DNA from: an uncultured Lachnospiraceae bacterium
GTDB lineage: Bacteria; Bacillota_A; Clostridia; Lachnospirales; Lachnospiraceae
NCBI GenBank assembly: GCA_910585355.1
Contig: CAJUDN010000012.1
Coordinates: 41,588 to 53,415, forward strand
DNA length: 11,828 nucleotides
Reading direction: 5' to 3'
The position numbers and the translations under genes are program-made. Each line of letters opens with the position of its first letter. Positions within the stretch are counted from its first letter, which is position 1. Shown in pieces: positions 1-7,675 of the stretch. The notes beneath the pieces are model-generated. The model made no database searches. It was given only the letters and a program-made list of their open reading frames with translations, and was not told where the DNA came from.

Positions 1-525
1 ATGCTGTTGGCGATCTGCGGCCTGTCGGCCCCGGGATTCTGGCTGGGGCTTATGGGGATCCAGTTTTTTTCTGTAAAACTGGGCGCGCTTCCGTCGGCGG
101 GCCTGGATTCCTGGAAGAGCCTGGTACTGCCGTCTCTTGTGATGGGTACCGGCATCATGGCCACGCTGGCTAGATATTCCCGTTCTTCCATGCTTGAGAC
201 CCTGCGGGAAGACTATGTGCGTACCGCAAGAGCAAAAGGGCAGAAGGAGTCCATCGTTATGTTCCGTCATGCGTTCAAAAACTCTTTGATCCAGGTTGTC
301 ACGATCCTCGGCTTACAGATCGGCGGCCTCTTATCCGGTTCCGTAATTACGGAGACAATTTTCTCCATCCCGGGTATGGGACGTCTCCTTGTGGACTCTA
401 TCGCGTACCGCGATTATCCGGCGATCCAGGGGCTGTTAATGATCTTTGCCCTTCAGTATGTCCTCATTAACCTTGTGGTTGACGTATTGTACGGCGTGAT
501 TAACCCGAAGATCCGTTTCGACTAG
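1..525 (+). CDS. dppB: Dipeptide/oligopeptide ABC permease, DppB type (5' end outside window)
   Basis: This is the C-terminal 174 residues of an inner-membrane permease that pairs with the next gene product to form the channel of a peptide importer. Family members usually have about 310-340 residues, so roughly the first 140 are missing at the left edge, and the ATG at base 1 is very probably an internal Met. Visible family signs are the cytoplasmic EAA coupling loop (about residues 71-93, RTARAKG followed by FRHAFKN), the FSIPGMGRL stretch at 121-129, RDYPAIQG at 137-144 and the typical INPKIRFD end. At least three hydrophobic segments remain, near 43-58, 97-117 and 142-166. The stop is followed after 20 bases by dppC with a strong AGGAGG-like site. 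Family call is sure; whether di- or oligopeptides or nickel are carried is not shown. Confidence 0.93.
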   Translation: MLLAICGLSAPGFWLGLMGIQFFSVKLGALPSAGLDSWKSLVLPSLVMGTGIMATLARYSRSSMLETLREDYVRTARAKGQKESIVMFRHAFKNSLIQVVTILGLQIGGLLSGSVITETIFSIPGMGRLLVDSIAYRDYPAIQGLLMIFALQYVLINLVVDVLYGVINPKIRFD

Positions 526-545
526 AATTAAGAGGAGGATTAACA

Positions 546-1463
546 ATGTCAAATACTCAGAATGAACAGGTGAATACCAACCCCTCTTTTGAAGAGAATT
601 ATATTGACGAGAACGTCAGCGTCCAGACAAACAAGACAAAAGAGTTTATAAAAAAATTCATGAAGAGAAAGACTGCCGTTGCCGCTTTCGCCATCATGTG
701 CTTCCTGCTTTTGATTGCAGTGGTGGGCCCCAGCATCGCGCCCTACCCGGCGGAAGCCTATGATTATGACAACATTCTTGCCGGTCCCAGCGCCCGGCAC
801 TGGTTCGGCACAGACCAGTTCGGCCGCGATATTTTCAGCCGTATTCTGGCAGGCGCCCCCTTAACCCTCGGCGTTTCCTTATCGTCCGTAATTGTAGGCG
901 CCGCCCTCGGAACGGTGCTTGGCCTTCTGGCCGGATATTACGGCGGCTGGCTTGAGATGTTAGTCATGCGTGGAGCCGACGTTTTGTTCAGCTTTCCGGA
1001 TATCCTTCTTGCCATTGCCATTGTGGCCCTTCTGGGACCTGGAATTATCAATGTGTTTATTGCCGTCGCCGTCTTTACGGTGCCAAGTTTCGCCCGTATC
1101 ATGCGAAGCGCGACGTTGACCGTAAAGAATTCCCTTTATGTGGAGGTGGCGCGGAGTCTGGGATGTAAAGACGGACGCATCCTGTTCGTACATATTTTCC
1201 CGGGAACACTCCAGTCTCTGATCGTAAACTTTACCATGAGAATCGGTTCTGCCATCATGGCTGCGTCCTCCTTAAGCTTTTTGGGCTTCGGCGCTAACGT
1301 AACGGATCCGGAGTGGGGCGCAATGTTGTCCCAGAGCCGCAGCTACTTAAACACCGCACCGCATATGGTATATCTGCCGGGCCTTGTAATCTTTATTACA
1401 GTCCTTGCGTTTAACCTTTTCGGCGATGGCTTAAGAGATACTCTTGACCCGAAGATCAAGTAA
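546..1463 (+). CDS. dppC: Dipeptide/oligopeptide ABC permease, DppC type
   Basis: This is the second transmembrane subunit (305 residues) of the peptide importer. A polar N-terminal tail (1-42) precedes the first membrane helix at about 43-62. The family hallmark HWFGTDQFGRDIFSRI is at 85-100, with further hydrophobic segments near 104-130, 151-180, 225-248 and 276-293. The EAA coupling loop that docks on the ATPases is at about 199-220 (VARSLG...HIFPG), and the protein ends with the usual GDGLRDTLDPK. Length is normal and nothing is missing. The start is supported by an AGGAGG-type site at about 532-537, 8 bases before ATG. It lies between dppB and dppD with short gaps, so co-transcription is very likely. 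Confidence 0.95.
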   Translation: MSNTQNEQVNTNPSFEENYIDENVSVQTNKTKEFIKKFMKRKTAVAAFAIMCFLLLIAVVGPSIAPYPAEAYDYDNILAGPSARHWFGTDQFGRDIFSRILAGAPLTLGVSLSSVIVGAALGTVLGLLAGYYGGWLEMLVMRGADVLFSFPDILLAIAIVALLGPGIINVFIAVAVFTVPSFARIMRSATLTVKNSLYVEVARSLGCKDGRILFVHIFPGTLQSLIVNFTMRIGSAIMAASSLSFLGFGANVTDPEWGAMLSQSRSYLNTAPHMVYLPGLVIFITVLAFNLFGDGLRDTLDPKIK

Positions 1464-1487
1464 ATCTGATATGGAAAGGAAACCAAT

Positions 1488-2468
1488 ATGCCACAGGAAG
1501 TATTACTTAGCGTAAAAGATTTACGCACGGAGTTTTTCTCAAGTAAAACCAGCAGTGTAACTGCGATCCATAATATTACCTTTGATATCTATAAGGGCGA
1601 GATCCTTGGACTGGTAGGAGAGTCCGGCTGCGGAAAGAGCGTTACTTCCCTTTCCATCATGCAGCTTTTAAAAGATACGCCGGGCAAGGTTACAAACGGA
1701 AGCGCTGTTTTAGACGGCGTGGATTTAGTAAAGGCCGATGATGCCCAGATTCGGGACATCCGCGGCGGTAAAATGAGCATGATTTTCCAGGAGCCCATGT
1801 CGGCCCTGAATCCATCCATGCGGATCGATAAGCAGATGGTAGAAACGATCTGTCTCCACCGTGATATGACAAAGGAGCAGGCATTAGCTCATGCCGCGGA
1901 TATGTTAAAAAAGGTCGGTATCCCGGATCCGCCGCGGGTACTTAAAAACTATCCCCATCAGCTGTCCGGAGGCATGTCCCAGCGTGTCATGATCGCCATG
2001 GCTTTAAGCAATGATCCGAAGCTTCTGATTGCCGATGAACCCACAACGGCTCTTGACGTTACCATCCAGGCCCAGATCCTCGATTTGATGAAGAAGATTC
2101 AGAAGGAGGAGAACTCCAGTATCCTGCTGATTACCCATGATTTGGGTGTTGTCGCGGAGATGTGCACCCGGGTTATCGTTATGTACGCCGGAAAGATCGT
2201 CGAGGAGGCTCCGGTGGATGTCCTGTTTGCCAAGCCGTCCCACCCTTATACCCAGGGCCTGATTGCCTCTGTTCCGAAACTGGGTTCCGGCGTAAAAGTG
2301 CTCCCCAGCATCCCGGGAAGCGTTCCGGATCTGTCGTCCATGCCAACCGGATGCCGGTTTGCGCCGCGCTGTAAATATGCAACGGATAAGTGCCGGGAGA
2401 AGGAGCCGGAGCTTGTCAATGTCGGTGAGAACCAGAAATGCAGATGCTGGCTGAAGCAGGAAGGATAA
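1488..2468 (+). CDS. dppD: Peptide ABC importer ATPase, DppD type
   Basis: This is one of two cytoplasmic ATPases that power the peptide importer (326 residues). Visible motifs are Walker A GESGCGKS (44-51), Q-loop Gln101, signature LSGGM (159-163), Walker B LLIADEP (179-185) and switch His217. The C-terminal oligopeptide-type extension begins with HPYTQGL (252-258) and carries cysteines 289, 295, 302 and 318/320. This Cys pattern is typical of Dpp/Opp ATPases and has been linked to an iron-sulfur cluster in a mycobacterial homologue; that role here is inference. An AAAGGA site at 1475-1480 lies 7 bases before ATG. The signature has Met where most ABC proteins have Gln (LSGGM rather than LSGGQ), which is common in DppD/OppD. 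Confidence 0.96.
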   Translation: MPQEVLLSVKDLRTEFFSSKTSSVTAIHNITFDIYKGEILGLVGESGCGKSVTSLSIMQLLKDTPGKVTNGSAVLDGVDLVKADDAQIRDIRGGKMSMIFQEPMSALNPSMRIDKQMVETICLHRDMTKEQALAHAADMLKKVGIPDPPRVLKNYPHQLSGGMSQRVMIAMALSNDPKLLIADEPTTALDVTIQAQILDLMKKIQKEENSSILLITHDLGVVAEMCTRVIVMYAGKIVEEAPVDVLFAKPSHPYTQGLIASVPKLGSGVKVLPSIPGSVPDLSSMPTGCRFAPRCKYATDKCREKEPELVNVGENQKCRCWLKQEG

Positions 2469-2480
2469 GGGGAAATAATT

Positions 2481-3449
2481 ATGGAAAAGAGCAAACTTCT
2501 TTCATTAAAAAATGTTTCAAAGACGTTCCCCGTGGGAAAAACTCTTTTGGGAAAACCAACGAAATTTGTCCATGCGGTGAACAACGTAAGCTTCGATGTC
2601 TATGAGGGGGAAACATTTTCAATTGTTGGCGAGTCCGGCTGCGGAAAATCCACGACGGGACGCCTGATCAACCATCTTCTGATTCCGGATTCCGGAGAGG
2701 TCTGGTTCCAGGGAAAGGAAATCTCAAAGATCTCTCAGGATGAAATGCGTCCTTTGAGAAAAGACATGCAGATGATTTTCCAGGATCCGGCGGGAAGCTT
2801 AAATCCTCGTATGAGGGTTTCGGAGCTGATTGAGGAGCCTCTTTTAATTCATACGGATCTCGATAAAGAAGGCAGGATGAAGATTGTAAATGAGCTTTTG
2901 GGAATTGTCGGCTTAAGCGCAAAGCACGCACAGCGCTTCCCCCACGAGTTTTCCGGAGGGCAGAAGCAGCGTATCGGCATCGCCCGGGCGCTGACGGTAA
3001 ACCCGAAATTAGTGATCGCCGACGAGCCCATTTCGGCCCTCGACGTTTCCATTCAGGCCCAGGTTTTAAACCTTCTGCACCGTCTGCAGGAAACCTATAA
3101 GCTGACTTATGTGTTTATTTCCCATGACCTGTCGGTTGTTGAGATGATCTCTGACAGGATTGCGGTTATGTATCTGGGCTTTGTTGTGGAAACGGCTCCG
3201 AAGGATATGCTTTATAAGGGCCCGCTTCATCCCTATACAAAGGCCCTGCTTTCCGCAGTACCGATTCCAGATCCGACGCTCCACAAAGAGCGGATCATCC
3301 TGGAGGGAGATATCCCTTCCACAATCAATCTTCCAAAGGGCTGTCCGTTCGCTGCGCGCTGCAGCCACTGTCGTCCGGAATGCCTGGAAAGAAGGCCGGA
3401 GCCGAAGGAAGTGGAGCCGGGACATGTGGTCGCCTGCCACCTCTATTAA
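2481..3449 (+). CDS. dppF: Peptide ABC importer ATPase, DppF/OppF type
   Basis: This is the second ATPase of the peptide importer (322 residues), expected to pair with DppD under the DppB-DppC channel. Motifs seen are Walker A GESGCGKS (50-57), Q-loop Gln101, signature FSGGQ (157-161), Walker B LVIADEP (177-183), D-loop SALD and switch His215. The C-terminal extension has HPYTKALL (250-257) and cysteines 288, 294, 301 and 319, plus an extra Cys at 297. The gap from dppD is only 12 bases, with an AAGGGG site overlapping the dppD stop region. The 57-base gap to cutC is the longest inside the gene string. It shows no clear terminator, so the downstream genes are probably read through from dpp. 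Confidence 0.95.
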   Translation: MEKSKLLSLKNVSKTFPVGKTLLGKPTKFVHAVNNVSFDVYEGETFSIVGESGCGKSTTGRLINHLLIPDSGEVWFQGKEISKISQDEMRPLRKDMQMIFQDPAGSLNPRMRVSELIEEPLLIHTDLDKEGRMKIVNELLGIVGLSAKHAQRFPHEFSGGQKQRIGIARALTVNPKLVIADEPISALDVSIQAQVLNLLHRLQETYKLTYVFISHDLSVVEMISDRIAVMYLGFVVETAPKDMLYKGPLHPYTKALLSAVPIPDPTLHKERIILEGDIPSTINLPKGCPFAARCSHCRPECLERRPEPKEVEPGHVVACHLY

Positions 3450-3506
3450 ACAATAGAATCGTTGGTTCCATTTGTGTTATTGTAACAGAGAAGGAGAATA
3501 TAAGCC

Positions 3507-4259
3507 ATGAACAAACCATTGATTGAGGCATGCGTGGATTCTTATCAGTCCTGCGTCAATGCCTGGAAGGGCGGCGCTGATCGCCTGGAGCTCTGCGCGC
3601 ATCTTGCTATCGGCGGCTGTACGCCGTCTCCCATTGTGTTCCGCCAGGTTCAGGAGGACTGCGACGGCATTAAGACCAACGTGTTAATCCGTCCCCGGTT
3701 CGGTGATTTCCTTTACACCGAAAAAGAGATGGAACTTATGTGCGAGGAAATTAAGGTCTTTAAGAATTTAGGCGCCAACGGCGTTGTCATCGGCGCGCTG
3801 ACTCCCGAGGGAGATCTGGATCTTGAGAAGATGAAGCGGATGATGGATTGCGCCGGCGGCATTGACGTGACGCTCCATCGGGCTTTCGACATGACAAGGG
3901 ACCCGATGGCTGCCTTAGAGCAGGCCATCGAGCTTGGATGCAAAACGATTTTAACTTCCGGTCAGCAAAGCGACGTGGTGGCAGGAAAGGAGCTTCTGAA
4001 GGAGGTTTACGAAAAGGCGGCGGGACGCATTGATATTATGGCCGGCTGCGGCGTAAAAAAATGGAACATTCAGGAAATTCACGACTATGCGGGAATTGTG
4101 GTGTTCCATACAACCGGAAGAAAGGGCGCGCTGGACAGCGGAATGAAGTACCGGAAGAGCACCGTGGCCATGGGACTCCCGAGCCTGTCCGAGTATGAGA
4201 TCTGGCAGACCGATGAGCAGGAGTTCAGAGAGTGCGCCCAGATCGTTCATGCCTTTTAA
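3507..4259 (+). CDS. cutC: CutC-family TIM-barrel protein
   Basis: This is a 250-residue cytoplasmic protein of the CutC family, named for copper homeostasis in E. coli although a direct copper role is disputed. It is unrelated to the choline TMA-lyase also called CutC. The expected family blocks appear in order: IEACVDS (6-12), the GGADRLELC block (about 22-30), IGGCTPS (35-41), IRPRFGDFLYT (about 62-72), GANGVVIGAL (89-98), LHRAFD (about 124-129), the ILTSGQQ block (148-154), IMAGCGV (167-173) and the FHTTGR stretch. Length is typical. An AAGGAG site at 3491-3496 lies 10 bases before ATG. Placement between a peptide importer and a transglutaminase-like enzyme suggests a role in metabolising the imported compound rather than copper; that is inference. 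Confidence 0.93.
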   Translation: MNKPLIEACVDSYQSCVNAWKGGADRLELCAHLAIGGCTPSPIVFRQVQEDCDGIKTNVLIRPRFGDFLYTEKEMELMCEEIKVFKNLGANGVVIGALTPEGDLDLEKMKRMMDCAGGIDVTLHRAFDMTRDPMAALEQAIELGCKTILTSGQQSDVVAGKELLKEVYEKAAGRIDIMAGCGVKKWNIQEIHDYAGIVVFHTTGRKGALDSGMKYRKSTVAMGLPSLSEYEIWQTDEQEFRECAQIVHAF

Positions 4260-4283
4260 AAAAGATTTTAAGGAGAGAAAGCA

Positions 4284-6836
4284 GTGATATTTTCCAGCCA
4301 TGCGGTGGAAGCCGCGGAGATAAAATTTAACGGGCTGCTTTTAAAGGCGGGAGAGGAGAAGAGAAACGAGATCCTCTCCCGTCTCTCGGAAGCAGAAAAA
4401 AATGTGTCTCCGGACGTGATGTTCGCGATCCGGTGGATGTATGCCAACAGCCCCCTAAGCGATATGGCAAACTATGATTTCAGTATCTTTCAGTCCTGTG
4501 CGGAGCACGGCGTGTTCTTAAGAGAAAACTCCCCCTTTGCCAGTGAGATTCCGGAGGACATTTTCTTAAACTATGTGCTCCATATCCGTGTAAACGAGGA
4601 GGAGCTCTGCGACTGCCGCCAGTTTTTCTACGGGCTTCTTAAGGACAGAGTGAACGGCCTTTCGATGCACGACGCGGTCATTGAGGCCAATTACTGGAAT
4701 GCGGAGAATGTGATGTATCAGGCCACCGACGGACGGACGATTTCCGCTCTGGGAGCGTTTTATTCGGCATACGGCCGCTGCGGCGAGGAGTCGGCGTTCG
4801 GTGTGAATGTATACCGGGCCGTCGGAATTCCGGCGCGGCAGATTTACACACCCCGCTGGGCCCACTGTGACGACAATCACGCCTGGGTTGAGGTCTGGTG
4901 TGACGGCGCGTGGCATTTCCTTGGAGCCTGCGAGCCGGAGGAAGTCTTAAATAAGGGGTGGTTTACCAACGCCGCCAGCCGGGCGATGCTGATTCACAGC
5001 CGGTGCTTTGGAGAACCCGCAAAGGAGGAAGAAATCATCTCAAAGGTGGGGATGGCGTCATTCCTCAACAATTTAAAGCTTTATGCGGTGACAAAACAGC
5101 TTACAGTCCATGTAACGGATGAAAACCATAACCCCGTTGAGGGCGCTGAGGTGGGCTTTGGTATCCTAAACTATTCCAATATTTTCGACGCGGCCATCAT
5201 GACAACGGACAAGGACGGACGCTGCAAAATCACCTGCGGCCTGGGTTCATTAAATGTCCATGTAAAAAAGGACGGCGTGTTTTGTGAGAAAATGGTATAT
5301 ACGCCGGATGTGGATACGGTCGAGATGGTTTTAAAGGACGATCCGGTTTCCTTTGATATCTGGGAAAATTTCGTCTCCACCGCTCCGAAGGACCAGATCG
5401 TGAACGGCGCAAAACCGACGGAAGAGCAGAAAGAGCTGTGCCTTAAAAAGACAGGCGCCGCCAACGCAAAGAGGGAGGCCCGTGTCGCCGGAATGTTTGA
5501 CGAGGCCAGGGCGAAGGCTGTCGTTAAAAAGTACGGGTACAGCGAGAAGATTTATAATCTGCTTTATGAGAGCAGAAGTAACGGAAGCCGGCTGCTTGCA
5601 TTCCTGGAAGATGAAAGGTTTTCTCCTGCAGCGAAAGAAAAGCTGCTCCTTACGCTCTCGAAAAAGGACCGGAGAGATGTGGATCCGGAAGTCCTTACGG
5701 AGGCATTAGAGTGCAGTAAGGGCTATGAGATGGAAGATGAGGAGCTCTTCTATCAGTATGTGGTATGTCCGCGGGCTAATTTAGAGCCCTTAAGGAAAAA
5801 CCGGCAGTTTATTCTCTCGTACTTTACAGAGGAAGAGAAGGAGAAGTTCCAAAAGGATCCGCAGAGCGTGTGGACATACATCCATGAGACGATCCATTTT
5901 GATCCGGAAATCGAATATGGACAGATCGTGACCGGGCCGGTGGGAGCGCTGACTGTGAAAAATGCCAGCGAACTCTCCAGAAAAATTCTCTTTGTTGCCA
6001 TTTGCCGCACCCTGGGAATCGCTTCCAGAATCAATCCGATCAACAAGATGGCGGAATTTTACAGGGACGGCCGCTTTGTTCCTGTGGAAGTTCTTGACCA
6101 GGGAGACAGCACCATCGTTTTTGAGAAGGAAGACGGTGAGAACTGGCTGTATTACTCCGACTTTACCGTGGGACGCCTGGTAAACGGAAGCTATGAGACC
6201 CTGGATTTGATGGACGAGACATGGGACAAAAACCGGCTTTCCATCACCGTTTGCGGCGGAGATTACCGGATTATCACTGATAACCGTCTGCCCAACGGAA
6301 ACCTGTTCGCAGGCAAATACCATTTCCGGCTGGAATTCGGCGGTACAAAGGTCGTAAGGCTTCAGAAATACCAGGCGAACCTGGCCGACATGCTGGATAA
6401 TTTTGCACTGGATGAGTTTAAGGTACAGGACGAGAACGGAAATACGGTCCTGGGAAGCGAGCTCACGAAGAACAAGGCGATTCTTATGTGGCTTGAGCAG
6501 GGCAAGGAACCGACCGAGCATATCTTAAATGAGATGCTGGAGCAGGAAAAAGATTTTAAAGAAATTTCCGCAGATCTTGTCTTTATTGTAAAGAACAGGG
6601 AAGCTCTGGAGAACGCCAAGCTTAAAAAGGTTCTTGATACTTTCGGACGGATTCGGGTCTGCTATGACAGCTTTGTGCCAAACGTTGAGACCCTGGCCCG
6701 GAGAATGTATGTGGATCCCGATAAGCTGCCTCTGATCCTTGTGACGACAGGAGCATTAAACGCCGTGTATGCGTGCAGCGGGTATAATGTGGGAAGCGGG
6801 GATATGCTGGTGAAGATCTGCCGGAATATGAAGTAA
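4284..6836 (+). CDS. Large cytoplasmic transglutaminase-like multidomain protein
   Basis: This 850-residue protein has no signal peptide, so it probably acts in the cytoplasm. The GTG start at 4284 is chosen because AGGAG at 4271-4275 lies 8 bases upstream and the next in-frame ATG is far inside. A helical N-terminus (1-140) leads into a transglutaminase/PNGase-like core. The likely nucleophile is Cys166 in GRCGEES and the likely base is His199 in NHAWVEVW. The usual third Asp is not evident; GACEPE (214-219) lies there. A beta-sandwich like carboxypeptidase-regulatory domains follows (about 272-350), then a helical region (400-530). A second transglutaminase-like core without Cys and His spans about 530-640, and a thioredoxin-fold-like segment without a CxxC spans about 700-850. 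Such folds work as peptidases, amidases or peptide N-glycanases more often than as cross-linkers. Substrate and reaction are unknown. It is the last gene of the dpp string, 24 bases after cutC. Confidence 0.85.
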   Translation: MIFSSHAVEAAEIKFNGLLLKAGEEKRNEILSRLSEAEKNVSPDVMFAIRWMYANSPLSDMANYDFSIFQSCAEHGVFLRENSPFASEIPEDIFLNYVLHIRVNEEELCDCRQFFYGLLKDRVNGLSMHDAVIEANYWNAENVMYQATDGRTISALGAFYSAYGRCGEESAFGVNVYRAVGIPARQIYTPRWAHCDDNHAWVEVWCDGAWHFLGACEPEEVLNKGWFTNAASRAMLIHSRCFGEPAKEEEIISKVGMASFLNNLKLYAVTKQLTVHVTDENHNPVEGAEVGFGILNYSNIFDAAIMTTDKDGRCKITCGLGSLNVHVKKDGVFCEKMVYTPDVDTVEMVLKDDPVSFDIWENFVSTAPKDQIVNGAKPTEEQKELCLKKTGAANAKREARVAGMFDEARAKAVVKKYGYSEKIYNLLYESRSNGSRLLAFLEDERFSPAAKEKLLLTLSKKDRRDVDPEVLTEALECSKGYEMEDEELFYQYVVCPRANLEPLRKNRQFILSYFTEEEKEKFQKDPQSVWTYIHETIHFDPEIEYGQIVTGPVGALTVKNASELSRKILFVAICRTLGIASRINPINKMAEFYRDGRFVPVEVLDQGDSTIVFEKEDGENWLYYSDFTVGRLVNGSYETLDLMDETWDKNRLSITVCGGDYRIITDNRLPNGNLFAGKYHFRLEFGGTKVVRLQKYQANLADMLDNFALDEFKVQDENGNTVLGSELTKNKAILMWLEQGKEPTEHILNEMLEQEKDFKEISADLVFIVKNREALENAKLKKVLDTFGRIRVCYDSFVPNVETLARRMYVDPDKLPLILVTTGALNAVYACSGYNVGSGDMLVKICRNMK

Positions 6837-6849
6837 ACGCACAGAGTGC

Positions 6850-6942
6850 AGAAGCGTGCAAAAGTCAGTGTGCTGACATGTTCACGAAAAAAACGTGTCA
6901 GCACACCAGACACATTCTAGGCCTGCACGCTTTTTTCGTGAA
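6850..6942. terminator. Probable two-way terminator with overlapping stems
   Basis: Three inverted repeats overlap between two convergent genes. Stem A pairs 6868-6880 with 6894-6906 (13 pairs, one G-U). Stem B pairs 6850-6860 with 6924-6934 (11 pairs, one G-U) and runs into six T at 6931-6936, as in a rightward intrinsic terminator. Stem C is a perfect 12-base repeat, 6881-6892 against 6931-6942. Stem C uses the loop of A and the T-run arm of B, so A plus B and C cannot form together. In the minus direction stem A is followed by a short T-run, giving weaker support for leftward termination. Confidence 0.7.
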
Positions 6943-6961
6943 TGTGAAACAGTGCTTTTCG

Positions 6962-7591
6962 TTACAGAAGAGATTCCACAATTCTGTATCTGCCGTTTTC
7001 ATAAACTGCCGGCTTACAGAGTCCTTTTTTAAATACTTCGATAAACTGCTCCAGAGTGGTAACATACTCTGGAAGCCAGGTTGCATATACTCCCACCTTT
7101 TCCGGTATATTGCAGTCGCTGGAGCCGACGGCCTGAATTCCCAGTTCTGCCGCATATTCATAAGCTTTTTTATTGGCTTCATAGGAGGCGCTTCCGTTTA
7201 AAGCCTCAATCCCGTCAAGGCCCTGTACGATTTTTAAGTTTTCTTCCAGTCCGCGTTTGTTGTTACGGAAAGGGTGGGCGCTGAAGCAGACGCCGCCCTG
7301 AGCCTTTACCATATGGATGAAGTCCTGTGCATCAATCCGCCTGTCCGGATATGTTTCAATTCCAAAGGCCACAATATCGCCCTGGAGAGAGTAGTATTCG
7401 ATTCCCACGAAAATGGGAAAGCCAATTTCACGGGAATAGGCTTCAGCCGTTTCTTTCAGCCCCATGCTGTCATGGTCTGTGATACAGACGCCGTCCAGGC
7501 CTTTTTGTCTGGCAATTTCCACGATTTCCTTCAGTGAGAGGAGGCTGTCTGTGGAGAACGTGCACTCGTGCATATGTGTATCAACGAACAT
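6962..7591 (-). CDS. PHP-domain metal-dependent phosphoesterase
   Basis: This 209-residue protein of the PHP superfamily is expected to bind two or three divalent metals and hydrolyse a phosphoester (small molecule or nucleic-acid end). Visible motifs are DTHMHE (4-9, His6 and His8), Asp15, ITDHDS (37-42), GIEYY (63-67, Glu65), SAHPFR (104-109, His106) and SSDCN (157-161). The last motif is normally Asp-x-His; here Asn161 replaces His. The start at 7591 is preferred over the longer frame from 7702. The longer version would begin upstream of the promoter, while an AAGAGGT site lies 9 bases before this ATG and the protein starts directly with the first metal motif. It runs convergent to the transglutaminase-like gene and divergent from the ABC importer operon. 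Substrate is unknown. Confidence 0.88.
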   Translation of the reverse strand: MFVDTHMHECTFSTDSLLSLKEIVEIARQKGLDGVCITDHDSMGLKETAEAYSREIGFPIFVGIEYYSLQGDIVAFGIETYPDRRIDAQDFIHMVKAQGGVCFSAHPFRNNKRGLEENLKIVQGLDGIEALNGSASYEANKKAYEYAAELGIQAVGSSDCNIPEKVGVYATWLPEYVTTLEQFIEVFKKGLCKPAVYENGRYRIVESLL

Positions 7592-7636
7592 ATCAAAGAT
7601 ACCTCTTTTCTGTATGTAAATATGTGTTATGGAAGA

Positions 7637-7665
7637 AGTATAGCAAAAATAAATTTCCTGTGCAA
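7637..7665 (-). promoter_or_regulatory. Sigma-70-type promoter of the PHP gene
   Basis: Read on the minus strand, the -35 box TTGCAC (7665-7660) and the -10 box TATACT (7642-7637) are separated by exactly 17 bases, close to the vegetative consensus. Transcription would begin near 7630, leaving a leader of about 39 bases before the ATG at 7591. This placement also rules out the longer reading frame beginning at 7702. Confidence 0.75.
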
Positions 7666-7675
7666 GAAAAGCTGT

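Noticed and set aside
1629..2660. Near-identical stretch in dppD and dppF, also partly in the second ATPase gene
   Set aside because: These are the Walker A codons (TCCGGCTGCGGAAA), conserved by protein function rather than a mobile repeat.
3450..3506. Possible separate promoter or terminator between dppF and cutC
   Set aside because: A TGTTA/TAACA repeat and a 5-base hairpin exist, but no -35/-10 pair with acceptable spacing and no T-run follows. I treat the genes as one string.
5790..6521. A 243-codon open frame on the minus strand inside the transglutaminase-like gene
   Set aside because: It lies fully antisense to a well-supported gene with clear domain motifs. Its translation shows no family motif, and it has no promoter or ribosome site.
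6878..7201. Plus-strand open frame across the intergenic hairpins and into the PHP gene
   Set aside because: It begins inside the terminator structure and runs antisense to the PHP gene, with no ribosome site or recognisable domain.
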